From Rhodothermales bacterium (GTDB taxonomy: Bacteria > Bacteroidota > Rhodothermia > Rhodothermales > JANQRZ01), in assembly GCA_028284265.1 (NCBI GenBank), contig JANQRZ010000011.1:62001-126000 (forward strand): 64,000 nucleotides of DNA, written 5' to 3'. Both the position numbers and the translations under genes were made by a program. Positions 26,919 to 36,297 of the stretch are shown piece after piece. The notes below the pieces were generated by a model. It was given only the letters and a program-made list of their open reading frames with translations, ran no database searches and had not been told where the DNA came from. Each line of letters starts with the position of its first letter. Position 1 is the stretch's first letter.

Positions 26919-28301
26919 TCAACGACTGCGTCGGATAGCAGCCTTCGCTGCTTTCGAGGCAGCAACCAGAAGCGGGTCCACCGCCGGGGCGAGTGGCGGG
27001 GTATACATCAGGTCAACCTCATCGCGGACGCGCTGCGCCGTGTAGCCCTCGCGGATGAGCGGCACGAGGGTATTGATCCGCAGCGCGGCTCCCTCCTGCC
27101 CCACGCACTCGCCGCCGAGCAAGCGGCCCGACCCCCGCTCGACGAGGAGCCGAACCCAGAGCGGGTTCGCGCCCGGATAGGTCTTCACTCGCGACCAGTG
27201 CTGGACCGACGACGCCACCGCGTCAATTCCGGCTTCGCGGGCCTCGTTGAGGGACACGCCGACGCGGGCTATCTCCATTCCGAAGGCGCGCACGGCGATA
27301 GTCTGCGTGATCGGAGCGAACGTTGCGCGCCCGCCTCGTCCTTGCCGTGCCGCGTTCCGGGCCGCCACCCGCGCCGAGCGGCGGGCGACAGGTGCGAGTG
27401 GGAAATAGACCGGTTTGCCGTCGAGCACGCGGGGCACCTCGATGCCATCGCCGCAGGCCCAGACGTTGGCGACGTTCGTCTGCATCCCATCGTCCACCGC
27501 GATGGCTCCCGTCTTCCCAAGCCGGACGCCCGCGACCTCAGCCAATGTGGTCCGAGGCTCCAAACCGATGGCGACGAGCACGAGGTCGCACCCGATGATC
27601 TCCTTCTTGTCGGTATGCACCGCCTTCACGCGGCCCGTGCGATCCACCTCGAACCGCATCGGCACCTCGCCGCGCACGATGACGCCTCTGGCGCGGACGG
27701 CCTCGCTGACAGGACTGGCGAGATCTTCAGACAGGGCCTTCGACAGAACGCGCCCCGTCTGGGTGAGGATCGTGACCCGGAGGCCGCGCCGCCGAAGCTC
27801 ATCCGCCATCTCCACACCGATGTAGCCCCCGCCGACGATCACGACATGATGCGCTCGTTCGGCATCGAGATACGCCTTGAGGTCGATGGCATTGTCCAGC
27901 GAGCGCAGCGTGAACACATTTGGCGCGTCCTCGCCCTCGATCCCGAGTCGCTTCGCCCGTGCGCCTGTGGCGAGGATGAATCGGTCGAACCGCTCCTCGT
28001 GGACGCTCCCGAAGTCGAGTGCATCGACCGTCAGCGAGCGCTCGCGGGGGCGGATCGTCGTGACGCGGTGCCGGACCTTGACCGTCGCCCCGCGTGTCTT
28101 CTCGAACTCGCTCGGCGTCAGCACTTCCAGGGTCGAAGCTTGCTCGATCCGCCCGCCGATGAAGTACGGGATCTCGCACGCGCCGACCGAGATGTGCGGT
28201 GTCTGCTCGAACAGCACCACCTCCGCCTCGGGATTGGCACGCACGGCCTCCGCCGCGGCAGCGGGTCCGGCAGCGAGGCCTCCGATGACGGCGATACGCA
28301 T
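26919..28301 (-). CDS. CoA-disulfide-reductase-like FAD/NAD(P) oxidoreductase
   Basis: A 460-residue pyridine nucleotide-disulfide oxidoreductase starting at the ATG at 28301 (MRIAVIGGLAAG). The FAD GxGxxG-type site is at residues 7-12, followed by ISVGACEIPYFIGG. Its cysteine lies where the CoA-disulfide reductase/NADH oxidase group has the redox Cys. The NAD site is VVIVGGGYIGVEMADEL, and the second FAD contact is VWACGDGIEVP. A C-terminal dimerisation domain follows. The usual GLPY after the Cys reads EIPY, so exact specificity (CoA disulfide, NADH oxidase, persulfide) is open. The long leader seen upstream of this ATG is low-complexity spacer. Confidence 0.85.
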   Translation of the reverse strand: MRIAVIGGLAAGPAAAAEAVRANPEAEVVLFEQTPHISVGACEIPYFIGGRIEQASTLEVLTPSEFEKTRGATVKVRHRVTTIRPRERSLTVDALDFGSVHEERFDRFILATGARAKRLGIEGEDAPNVFTLRSLDNAIDLKAYLDAERAHHVVIVGGGYIGVEMADELRRRGLRVTILTQTGRVLSKALSEDLASPVSEAVRARGVIVRGEVPMRFEVDRTGRVKAVHTDKKEIIGCDLVLVAIGLEPRTTLAEVAGVRLGKTGAIAVDDGMQTNVANVWACGDGIEVPRVLDGKPVYFPLAPVARRSARVAARNAARQGRGGRATFAPITQTIAVRAFGMEIARVGVSLNEAREAGIDAVASSVQHWSRVKTYPGANPLWVRLLVERGSGRLLGGECVGQEGAALRINTLVPLIREGYTAQRVRDEVDLMYTPPLAPAVDPLLVAASKAAKAAIRRSR

Positions 28302-28321
28302 GGGGGATGGAAGAAGGGCGA

Positions 28322-28391
28322 GAAGAGAGGGCAAAGATAGAGGAGAGAGCATCTCTCTTTTCTATCTCCACTTTCTCCTCTCTCTTTTCTC
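28322..28391. repeat. Pyrimidine-rich degenerate repeat
   Basis: On the plus strand 28352-28391 reads in roughly 9-base units TCTCTTTTC-TATCTCCAC-TTTCTCCTC-TCTCTTTTC. It is preceded by a complementary purine-rich stretch (AGAGAGGGC, GAGGAGAGAG) at 28322-28350, so the spacer can form a hairpin. It lies between the CDF transporter stop and the flavin reductase start on the minus strand. Confidence 0.6.
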
Positions 28392-29354
28392 TTACCCCAA
28401 AGCGTCGTGCCGGTGCTCGGTCTCCTCCGGCGCGTGCTCGTGGGTAACGGGTTCGAGGTGCGATGTCACAAGCACGTCGGCCTCCGTGAAGAGGGCGCGC
28501 ACATCGGCTTCAACGGCGGAGGCCCGGGCGTGGGCTTCGGTAATCGACAGCGAGGACGGAAACAGCAGGTGCATCTCGACCCAGAGTTGGTCGTTGACGC
28601 GGCGGTGGCGAAGCTGGTGCCAGCCCGCGACCGTCCCTGCCTCGCGCGCCGCGTCGAGTTGGGCGACGATGCGTTCGGTGTCTTCAGCATCGGCCTTCTC
28701 CATCAGCCCCTCGTAGGAGCCACGCAGGAGCCGCACCGCCGTCCACAGGATGTTGGCTCCCGCCAGTAGCGCCACCACCGGGTCGAGCCAGAGGATGTCC
28801 GTCACCCAGACGATACCGACGCCGACGAGCACACCCAGACTCGTCCACATGTCCGTCAGGACGTGCTGCCCGTTGGCGACGAGGACCAGCGCGTTCTGCC
28901 GCCTCCCGACGCGGATCAGCGCAAAGCCAAGCACCGCGTTGACCACGGCGAGGGCGGCTGTGATGAGCAGACCCAACCCCAACTGCTGAAGCTCCGGCCC
29001 CGTGATGAGCGCATGGACCGCCGCATAGATAATCCCGAGTGCGGCAATGGCGATTAGCATTCCCTCGAAGCCCGCCGAGAAGTAGGCGATCTTGCCATGC
29101 CCATACGGGTGCTGCGGGTCCGGCGGCTGGGCCGCGTACCACAAGCTCACCGCCGCAATACCCGTCGCAAACAGGTGAATTACCGACTCGAGCGCGTCGG
29201 AAAGAATGGCCGTTGAGCCTGTGATAAAGAAGGCCGTGAGCTTGCCGACGAGCATCAGCACTGCTACGGCGAGGCTGGCCGTGATGGCGATCCGGCTTTC
29301 GTTGCGACCGCCATGATCGTGTGCGTGGGGCGAGCCGTGGTGGTGGTCGTGCAT
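28392..29354 (-). CDS. Cation diffusion facilitator metal transporter
   Basis: Inner-membrane divalent metal/proton antiporter of 320 residues. The start at 29354 gives a His/Asp-rich N-tail (MHDHHHGSPHAHDHGG) typical of zinc-exporting CDF proteins. Six membrane helices follow, with the TM2 site region LSDALESVIHLF and the loop PYGHGKIAYFSAGFE. The C-terminal cytosolic dimer domain (about 215-315) contains HQLRHRRVNDQLWVEMHLLF. Zn, Cd or Fe cannot be separated from sequence; the nearby Cys-rich zinc protein is suggestive only. Divergent from the YbdK-type ligase gene. Confidence 0.9.
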   Translation of the reverse strand: MHDHHHGSPHAHDHGGRNESRIAITASLAVAVLMLVGKLTAFFITGSTAILSDALESVIHLFATGIAAVSLWYAAQPPDPQHPYGHGKIAYFSAGFEGMLIAIAALGIIYAAVHALITGPELQQLGLGLLITAALAVVNAVLGFALIRVGRRQNALVLVANGQHVLTDMWTSLGVLVGVGIVWVTDILWLDPVVALLAGANILWTAVRLLRGSYEGLMEKADAEDTERIVAQLDAAREAGTVAGWHQLRHRRVNDQLWVEMHLLFPSSLSITEAHARASAVEADVRALFTEADVLVTSHLEPVTHEHAPEETEHRHDALG

Positions 29355-29485
29355 GGGTGGTGGGCTAGAAGTTGGGATGCCTACGCCGCGCACGCGGAGC
29401 GGTGCCCGAAAGAATCCAGTTGCACACTAGCTCCTTATCCGTTTTCTTATGGGCTAGGCTTTCTCTTCACCTGCCGGTCCCGCTC

Positions 29486-30649
29486 ATGCCTCTGACGTCC
29501 TCCGACTCCCGCACGTCCATCCCGTTCACCAGCTCGCCCCGCCCCACGATTGGCGTCGAGTTGGAGGTCCAAATTCTGGACCCGGACACGATGAACCTCA
29601 CCGCAGGCTCGCTCGACATTTTGGAGCGCGTGGGCAACGACCACCCGAAGATCAAGCAGGAACTGACCCAGTCCACCATCGAGGTGATCACCGGGATCTG
29701 CGAGAACGTTGCCGAAGCGCGGGCCGACCTCGCGGGGACGCTCGAAGAGGTCTACCAGATCGGCGACGAGGTGGGCCTCGGGTTCGCCCTTGCGGCAACG
29801 CACCCCTTCGCGCAGTGGCGCGACCAGAAGATTTTCCCGAACGACCGCTACCAGATGCTCGTCGACAAAATCCAGTGGCCCGCCCGGCGGCTGCTGATCT
29901 ACGGGCTGCATGTCCACGTCGGCGTCTCCTCCGGCGAGAAGGCCATCGCGCTCTCGAACGCGCTGACGACCTACATCCCCCACATGCTCGCCCTCTCGGC
30001 CTCGTCGCCGTTCACCGACCATGAGGACACCGGCCTCGCCTCGGCGCGCGCCAAAATCTTCGAGGGGATGCCAACGGCTGGGCTGCCGTTCCGCCTCGCC
30101 AACTACGGCGAGTTCCAGGCGTTCATGAACACGCTCATCCGGGCGCAGGCCATCAAGACGATCCGCGAAATCTGGTGGGACATCCGCCCGCACCCCGACT
30201 TCGGCACCATCGAGATCCGCGTGTGCGACGTGCCCTCGACCCTTACCGAGGTCTGCGCGCTGACGGCGCTTATCCAGAGCCTCGTCGTCTCCCTCGGCGA
30301 TGCCTACGACAACGGCAACTACGTCAACATCCTGCGGGCGTGGATCGTCCGCGAGAACAAGTGGCGCGCTGTCCGCAACGGCCTCGACGCCGACCTCATC
30401 ACGGACAACCGGGGCGGCCACTCGCCCCTTCGTACCGAGCTTGCAACGCTGATCGAGAAGGTCTCCCCCTTCGCCGAGAAACTCGGCTGCCTCAGCGAGT
30501 TGGGCGATCTCCAGCCCATCCTCAACGAGGGAGCCTCCTACGAGCGGCAACGGCGCGTCTACGAAGAGACTGAGTCGCTCGAAGCCGTCGTCCGCTCGCT
30601 CTCCAACGAGATGCGGTCTGACCTGTTCGGCAAGCCTGTGACCAGCTAG
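29486..30649 (+). CDS. YbdK-type carboxylate-amine ligase (GCS2 family)
   Basis: Glutamate-cysteine-ligase-like enzyme of 387 residues. I start at the ATG at 29486 (MPLTSSDSRTS) because the upstream frame crosses the divergent promoter region. The GCS2 signature is present: PTIGVELEVQILDP, QELTQSTIEVITG and LLIYGLHVHVGV, then NYGEFQAFMNTLI and IEIRVCDVPST. Members of this group have weak gamma-glutamylcysteine synthetase activity in vitro; the true product is unknown here. It ends 9 bases before the convergent TonB-receptor stop. Confidence 0.87.
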   Translation: MPLTSSDSRTSIPFTSSPRPTIGVELEVQILDPDTMNLTAGSLDILERVGNDHPKIKQELTQSTIEVITGICENVAEARADLAGTLEEVYQIGDEVGLGFALAATHPFAQWRDQKIFPNDRYQMLVDKIQWPARRLLIYGLHVHVGVSSGEKAIALSNALTTYIPHMLALSASSPFTDHEDTGLASARAKIFEGMPTAGLPFRLANYGEFQAFMNTLIRAQAIKTIREIWWDIRPHPDFGTIEIRVCDVPSTLTEVCALTALIQSLVVSLGDAYDNGNYVNILRAWIVRENKWRAVRNGLDADLITDNRGGHSPLRTELATLIEKVSPFAEKLGCLSELGDLQPILNEGASYERQRRVYEETESLEAVVRSLSNEMRSDLFGKPVTS

Positions 30650-30658
30650 CTAAGGCGA

Positions 30659-33373
30659 TCAGCGCCCGATGCGAAGCGTAAGAACCGGCTGGATACCGAA
30701 GCCCGTGCGGGCTATCGTATCATACTCGTTCTCGCCCACGGGACGCAGACTATAGTCGAGCACGTTGGCCCGGTCCAGCACGTTGAGCACGTCGAAACGG
30801 ACAGCGACGTTGGTGCCCGCGACCTGACGGCTGTAGCCAAGGCCAAGGTCGAGTTCGTAGAGCGCGGGCAGCGTGTCGTCTTCGGGAAGCCCTACGAGCG
30901 GTCCGCTGGCGTGGACGAGGAGGAAGTCGTAGTAGGCCTGCCGGTAGCCCCACGTCCGTCCCCACACCCCGCGTCCGCGCATCCGCACGGCAAAGCCACT
31001 GCCGAGGTCAAAGTCGGCGCTCGCTTGCAGGCGGTGCGGCTGATTCCACGGTGCGGGCTGGGTACGCTCGTTGAAACGCGACGGGAAGGTGCGGCGCGAG
31101 AGGCTGTAATCGTAGCCCAGCGTGAACCGGAGCCGGTCGCCCTCCCGCTCGATGCGGGCACCGCCACCATAGGCATACCCCCGCGCATCGCCAATGAACG
31201 CCGCCTGCTCGGCTTCAGCCCCGACGCCCTCCTGATAGTTGAGTAGCACGCCGTAATCGAGCGCCAAAAGGTGCGGGAGGTGCTTGTAGTAGGTCTCCCC
31301 TCGCAGCGTCCAGCCCGGCGCGGGCACCACGAACCCTTCGGCGGTGAGGTGCAGCGCCTGCGGCGGCACGAGGCTCGCGTCCACCGGGAGCCAGAAGCGC
31401 ACACTCGGCACGAGGGCGCTCGGCCCCACGCTAGTCACGTCGAACTGGTTGACGAACTGCCGATACAGTCCAGCCCCGAGGCCGATGGCATACGGCGTCG
31501 CAGCGTTGGGAGCGGCGTCATAGCGGACCGCGAGGCGCGGCTCGGCATAGACGGCACTCCGATCTGGCACCCACGTCAGGCGAAGGCCGCCATCGAGCGT
31601 CACGCGCCGGGAGACCTGAAATCGGTCGTTGACGAACGCTGCGACGCGACCGAGCGTGCTCTCACTGCGGAGGGGACGGAGGTATGGATTGTCGAGATGG
31701 AAGGCGTGATCCACCACGGCCCCTTCAACGCCGAACTCGACAAAGTGGTCGGGCGACAGACTGTAATCCAGCCCGGCCTCGGCTACCCATTCGGTGAAAC
31801 GGTTTGCGTCGTCGGGAAGCGGCTGGGCATCGATGGCCTCGCGCAACGCGGCTTCGGCTACGTCAATCGGCCCGGCTTCCGGCGTGTAGCCGATGTCGGC
31901 GGCATCGAGCGTTTGGTAGCCATGCTCCAGCGTGTGGTGGCTCGCGCGCAGGGTGGCGTGTCCGAGTGCCCGTGCGCCCAGCATGGTTTCGTAGCGGGCC
32001 CGCGCCATCATGTTCATCCATCGGTAGCGGTCCCGCGTGATCGTAAGCTGCTCAGGAACCTCTCCGCTCCCGAATCCTGCCGCCACCAGTTCGGTCTCCA
32101 CTTCGCTCGCTCCCCGGTAGCCGGAGACGCGGAGTGTTTGGAAAGCACCGAACTTCACACGCGCCGCGGCATGCAAGTCATTGAACAGCACATCCGACCC
32201 GTGACGGTGGGGCTGCACGTCAAGCAGCGGTGCCCCTCCTTCGTTCGCCAGCACCGAGGTCAGGAGCGGGTCTACGTCGTTCCACCGGCGGAGCGCACCG
32301 TCGAGTGCATCGGGTCGGTACACGTCCCACAGACTCGTCCGAAAGGCTACCATGCCCGACGCTCTCGATCCGCCGAGGCCAACGAGGGCATTGGCGCTGT
32401 ACGGGTCGAACTGCGTCGTCGCCGTAACGCCTGCTCTGGGGAGCGCCTGTTCCATCTCGATGACGCCCGCCGTGTAGCTGCCGTGCGAGGCACCGAAGCC
32501 CGCCTTCCGCACCGTCACACGCTCGACCGCCAGTGGGTTGAACGCGCCCAGAACCCGACCGAGCGCGACGGGATCGAAAACGGGCGCGCCATCGAGCGTG
32601 GTGACGTGCTCGCCCGATTCGCCTCCTTGGATGTGGAGGTCGGCAAGCAAGGAGCGGTCGCCCACCCCGAGCACGGCACGGGCCATGCGAGGCGGTCCGG
32701 GCAAGGCTGCCTCCACCTCGTCGCTGTCCAGATCAGCTTGTCCGACGAGTGCTGCCGAGGCGCGCTGCTGCATCCCGTCAATGACGACCGGCGTCGCCGA
32801 GAACGGCTTTGGGCGCAGCGCAATCCGGCTGCGGGTTTGGCCGTCGGCAGGCACCCAGACGCTGTCGGCGACCGGCTCATACCCGATGAACGAGGCCATC
32901 ACCACATACGGCCCCGGTTCGAGCGTGCTGAAGGTGAACATCCCGGCCCCGTTCGAGGCCATTCCAGCAGAGGCATCGGCGAGGAGCACGCTCGCTCCCG
33001 GCAACGGCTGACCCGTCTCGCCATCAACGACGACCCCCGCGAGGCTTCCGTAGCGCGGAGCCTGCTCGGCCTGCTCAATCACCACATAGGTGCCCGACGA
33101 CAGGCGATAATAGTCCAGCTCTACGCTTCCGACGATGCACTTGAGCAGCGCCTCGGGGGTCGCCTCGGTCCGTCGGCAGTACACCCTCGCCTCGCCCACC
33201 TCGTCGTCGATCTCGTCGCCATAGACGAGGTTGATCTGCGTCAGTTCAACGAGCGTTTCGAGCGCCTGCTCCAGCGGCACGTCGCGGAGCGCCATCGTAT
33301 AGCGCGCCTCCTGCGCCTGCACTGGAGCGGCGAGGCCTAGGAACAGACACAGGAAGCAGAAACGCAGGCGCAT
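30659..33373 (-). CDS. TonB-dependent outer-membrane receptor with STN signalling domain
   Basis: A 904-residue receptor. A signal peptide (CFLCLFLGLAAPVQAQ) is followed by a secretin/TonB N-terminal (STN) domain at about 22-100 and a carboxypeptidase D-like regulatory domain at about 112-190 (GVVVDGETGQPLPGASVLL). The plug (about 195-310) and a 22-strand-type barrel complete it. The STN domain, together with the sigma factor and FecR gene immediately upstream, makes this a FecA-like transducer that takes up and senses a ligand. Two cysteines in the STN domain (VYCRRTEATPEALLKC) could pair. There is no SusD partner, so an iron chelate or another small ligand is as likely as a glycan. Confidence 0.9.
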   Translation of the reverse strand: MRLRFCFLCLFLGLAAPVQAQEARYTMALRDVPLEQALETLVELTQINLVYGDEIDDEVGEARVYCRRTEATPEALLKCIVGSVELDYYRLSSGTYVVIEQAEQAPRYGSLAGVVVDGETGQPLPGASVLLADASAGMASNGAGMFTFSTLEPGPYVVMASFIGYEPVADSVWVPADGQTRSRIALRPKPFSATPVVIDGMQQRASAALVGQADLDSDEVEAALPGPPRMARAVLGVGDRSLLADLHIQGGESGEHVTTLDGAPVFDPVALGRVLGAFNPLAVERVTVRKAGFGASHGSYTAGVIEMEQALPRAGVTATTQFDPYSANALVGLGGSRASGMVAFRTSLWDVYRPDALDGALRRWNDVDPLLTSVLANEGGAPLLDVQPHRHGSDVLFNDLHAAARVKFGAFQTLRVSGYRGASEVETELVAAGFGSGEVPEQLTITRDRYRWMNMMARARYETMLGARALGHATLRASHHTLEHGYQTLDAADIGYTPEAGPIDVAEAALREAIDAQPLPDDANRFTEWVAEAGLDYSLSPDHFVEFGVEGAVVDHAFHLDNPYLRPLRSESTLGRVAAFVNDRFQVSRRVTLDGGLRLTWVPDRSAVYAEPRLAVRYDAAPNAATPYAIGLGAGLYRQFVNQFDVTSVGPSALVPSVRFWLPVDASLVPPQALHLTAEGFVVPAPGWTLRGETYYKHLPHLLALDYGVLLNYQEGVGAEAEQAAFIGDARGYAYGGGARIEREGDRLRFTLGYDYSLSRRTFPSRFNERTQPAPWNQPHRLQASADFDLGSGFAVRMRGRGVWGRTWGYRQAYYDFLLVHASGPLVGLPEDDTLPALYELDLGLGYSRQVAGTNVAVRFDVLNVLDRANVLDYSLRPVGENEYDTIARTGFGIQPVLTLRIGR

Positions 33374-33394
33374 GGCGAAGGACGGTCAGGACCT

Positions 33395-34339
33395 CTAATA
33401 TATCTCGAACCCTCGGCTTGTCTGGCGATAGTTTAGATCACGGGCCGTACAAATGTCGCGGAGGATGGTCTCGGCGTCGGTCGGCTGCGGGTAGTAGAGC
33501 GTGAGCGTGTCGCCGCTCGACTGCGTAGCGGTCAGGGTCAGGTCGAGTGCATAGCGACGCTCCAGTTCGCCGAGAATGGCGGCGAGAGGTTGCTCCTGCG
33601 CGGCGAACCCTCGGTCGCGCCACGCGAGCGCTTGCGCGGCACCCGACGCCTCGGTCGTTGGCACACCATTTACCACGCGGGCGCGGTCTCCGGCCTCGAG
33701 CACGACACTCTCCGCACCCGACGGATCATCGACTTGCACCCGCCCTTCGGTGACAGTCACGACGGTACCGGCGTCGCGGGTTCGCACGTTGAACGCTGTC
33801 CCGAGCACCCGCACACGGGCGTCCATTGTCTCGACCACAAAGGGTCGCTCGCCATGCTCAACATCGAAATACCCCTCGCCTACCAGACGTACCGTCCGCT
33901 CGTCGGCTTCGACGAACGGCAGCCGCCAGAAACGGCGGTCGTATTCGAGCGCCGAGCCGCTGTTGAGTTCGACCGTCGAGCCGTCGGGCAGCGCCACCGT
34001 CGCAAACGATCCGAGTGGCGCGTTAACCGTCACTGGCGTGCTGAGATAGAGCCACCCCGCGAGGGTCAAGGCTGCCGCAAGGGCGGGCACCCACAGTCGT
34101 CGCATCCGGCGGCGACTCGACCGCACGGCGGGGTGATCTGCCGCCCGGCTGACGGTTCGGGTTGGGGGGCTGAGGACTTCGGCGCGGAGGCGGTCCCACG
34201 CGGCGTCCTGTCCCACGTCTTCGATGGACGGTACGAGTTCGCCTAGAAGGCCCCACACACGCTTAAGTTCAGCGGCGTCAGGTTCCTCGCGGAGGTGCGC
34301 GTCGAGTTCGGGAGGGAGAGCAGGTTTGTGGTTCATCAT
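33395..34339 (-). CDS. FecR-family anti-sigma factor
   Basis: Inner-membrane regulator of 314 residues that holds the ECF sigma factor and receives the signal from the TonB receptor. The cytosolic N-part (1-80) is followed by one membrane helix at about 82-100 (WVPALAAALTLAGWLYL) and a periplasmic FecR domain at about 108-215 (LPDGSTVELNSGSALEYD). At the C-terminus, 255-314, is a second STN/DUF4974-like domain (LGELERRYALDLTLTATQ). Its ATG overlaps the sigma stop by 4 bases, and the receptor starts 22 bases after its own stop, so the three genes form one unit. Confidence 0.9.
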   Translation of the reverse strand: MMNHKPALPPELDAHLREEPDAAELKRVWGLLGELVPSIEDVGQDAAWDRLRAEVLSPPTRTVSRAADHPAVRSSRRRMRRLWVPALAAALTLAGWLYLSTPVTVNAPLGSFATVALPDGSTVELNSGSALEYDRRFWRLPFVEADERTVRLVGEGYFDVEHGERPFVVETMDARVRVLGTAFNVRTRDAGTVVTVTEGRVQVDDPSGAESVVLEAGDRARVVNGVPTTEASGAAQALAWRDRGFAAQEQPLAAILGELERRYALDLTLTATQSSGDTLTLYYPQPTDAETILRDICTARDLNYRQTSRGFEIY

Positions 34340-34977
34340 CGGATCAGGCTCGGCTCGTAGGCCATGGTACAGTCTCGCAGGTACTTGAGCGCCTTGACAA
34401 GGTGGTTATTCACGGTGCGGGGCGAAATGTCCATCACATCGGCGATCTCGTCGTGGCTCATGCCCTCAAAGCGGCTGAGGGTGAGTGCCTCGCGCTGTCG
34501 TTCCGGGAGTTCGGCGATCCACGCTTCCAGACGGCGGCGAAGATCACGCCCCTCGACGTGGGCATCTGGGTTTGGCTCTGTGTGGATGCTGGGGCTATAG
34601 TCCATCAATAGGTCGCGGCGGTTCTGTTGGTCGCGCATGCGATTCAAGGCGAGGTTTCGCACCATCCGGTAGAGCAGCGCCTTGAGCGAGCGCCCTGGGT
34701 CGAGCGCCGTGCGCCGCTCCCAGAGGCGGACGTAGACGTCTTGCACGAGGTCGCTGGCTTGGGTTTGGTCATGGGTAAAGGTCACGGCATAGCGCACGAG
34801 CGGGCCATGCGTAGCACGGAATAGCTCCTCGAAGGCGTTCGAATCAGACGCTGCCAAACGCTGGCACCACGAAACGAACGGATCGGGGTCGGAAGAGGAA
34901 GCAGTCGACACGAAAAGCACGAACGGGCAACAGGTTGAGGATGGGTGCGGTGTGGGTCCGGAGTGAATACACGGCAC
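34336..34977 (-). CDS. ECF RNA polymerase sigma factor (FecI-like)
   Basis: Sigma-70 family factor of the extracytoplasmic-function group. Region 2 is FEELFRATHGPLVRYAVTF to DLVQDVYVRLWERR; region 4 is LPERQREALTLSRFEGMSHDEIADVM followed by PRTVNNHLVKALKYLRD, the helix-turn-helix (long motif quoted in part). The coordinates use the ATG at 34977, but the first 33 residues are Pro/Ser/Cys-rich and unlike the family. GTG codons at 34920 or 34911 (VSTASSSDPDP) are plausible true starts. It heads the sigma-FecR-receptor unit and would activate that unit and possibly other targets. Confidence 0.88.
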   Translation of the reverse strand: MPCIHSGPTPHPSSTCCPFVLFVSTASSSDPDPFVSWCQRLAASDSNAFEELFRATHGPLVRYAVTFTHDQTQASDLVQDVYVRLWERRTALDPGRSLKALLYRMVRNLALNRMRDQQNRRDLLMDYSPSIHTEPNPDAHVEGRDLRRRLEAWIAELPERQREALTLSRFEGMSHDEIADVMDISPRTVNNHLVKALKYLRDCTMAYEPSLIR

Positions 34978-35086
34978 CGCCTGTCAGTGACTATTCTACG
35001 ACGCGACGAACTGTTTGCCTACGCGCCGGAGCCTCGGCCCGATTTTCGCGTAGTAGGCGGCTGCGACGTTCCTCTTAACCTCCAGA

Positions 35087-36286
35087 ATGCTGCTCGTGCT
35101 CGCTGCTCCCACGCCCTCCCTCTCGCCAACCCGCTCCGATGAGACCTTCGGACACTTTCTGATTAGCCTCCGCCGGCACCTCCATCGCCGTCCTGAAATC
35201 GGTTTTCAAGAGGTCGAAACGTCGCGGCACCTCCGCGCTTTGCTGCGGTCGCACGGGTTCGAGACCGTCGGCCCGCTCGCAGAAACCGGGTTCTACGTGG
35301 AGGTCAAGGGCGCGCACCCCGGCCCGACGGTCGCCTATCGCACCGAACTCGACGGCCTCCCCGCACCCGATGGGAAGGACTGCGAATACGCCTCTGTCAA
35401 CCCGGACGCGGCCCATCTCTGCGGCCACGACGCCCACATGGCCGTCGCCGTCGGCGTAGCCCTGTTGCTACAAGAGCGGCGGAAGGATTTGCACGGTACG
35501 GCACGGATTCTCTTCCAGCCGTGCGAGGAGAACAGCCCGTCGGGTGCGCCCGTGATGATCAAGGATGGGGCCATCGACGGCGTCGAGGAAATCTTCTGCA
35601 TCCACGTCGATCCGACACGTCCGGTCGGCACGTTCGGTCTTCGCGTTGGGGCCGCGACGGCAGCGACCGCGCCGTTCATCGTCCGCGTTAGCGGCCCTGC
35701 TGGACACTCGGCGCGCCCGCACGAGACCGTGGACACCGTCTGGGTGGCGACCCAAATCCTGAACACGTTCTACCAGCTTCCGGGCCGCGTTCACGACGCC
35801 CGCCGGAGCGCCGTCCTCACCGCCTGCCGGTTCCGAGGCGGCGAAGCCCTCAACGTAATCCCGCGCGAGGTCGAGTTCGGCGGGACACTCCGGTGCGTCA
35901 ACTTGGAGGGCGCACGAACCCTCGCTGGAGCCATGCGTGAGGCCGCCGAAGAAATCGGGCAGCGCTACGGGGCCGAGGTCGAGGTCGAGATGCACCTCGA
36001 TCTCCCGCCCGTCCTCAACCACGAGGACAGCGTCGAGCACGTCTGCAAGGTGGTGGAAGACCTCTACGGCGAGGACGCCGCGCAGACGATCCACGAGCCG
36101 AGCATGGGCGGCGAGGACTTTGCGTTCTACCTCCAGCAGATTCCGGGGATGCTGCTGCGCGTCGGCACCGCGAGCGGCGAGGCGACGAGCTACCCGCTCC
36201 ACCACACGCTGTTCGACGTGACCGAGGAAGCGCTTCCAGCCGCCGCCCGCCTCATGGCCGAGGTCGTCGCCCGACGATTATCATAG
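35087..36286 (+). CDS. M20 family amidohydrolase
   Basis: Metal-dependent amidohydrolase/aminoacylase of 399 residues, of the group with hippurate hydrolases and IAA-amino-acid hydrolases. The catalytic domain has LHRRPEIGFQEVETSRHL, the ligand motif CGHDAHMAVAVGVALLL (Cys, His), FQPCEENSPSGAPVMI (the Glu pair) and HVDPTRPVG. The dimerisation domain (about 180-295) begins GPAGHSARPHETVD. The final His ligand is in HHTLFDVTEEALP. Substrate is not predictable; the cell location appears cytosolic. It is divergent from the sigma factor gene. Confidence 0.9.
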   Translation: MLLVLAAPTPSLSPTRSDETFGHFLISLRRHLHRRPEIGFQEVETSRHLRALLRSHGFETVGPLAETGFYVEVKGAHPGPTVAYRTELDGLPAPDGKDCEYASVNPDAAHLCGHDAHMAVAVGVALLLQERRKDLHGTARILFQPCEENSPSGAPVMIKDGAIDGVEEIFCIHVDPTRPVGTFGLRVGAATAATAPFIVRVSGPAGHSARPHETVDTVWVATQILNTFYQLPGRVHDARRSAVLTACRFRGGEALNVIPREVEFGGTLRCVNLEGARTLAGAMREAAEEIGQRYGAEVEVEMHLDLPPVLNHEDSVEHVCKVVEDLYGEDAAQTIHEPSMGGEDFAFYLQQIPGMLLRVGTASGEATSYPLHHTLFDVTEEALPAAARLMAEVVARRLS

Positions 36287-36297
36287 GAGCTTCTAAC

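Noticed and set aside
31271-33340. A 689-codon open frame opposite the TonB receptor
   Set aside because: Arg/His-rich composition without signal peptide or motif, fully antisense to a gene with clear domains.
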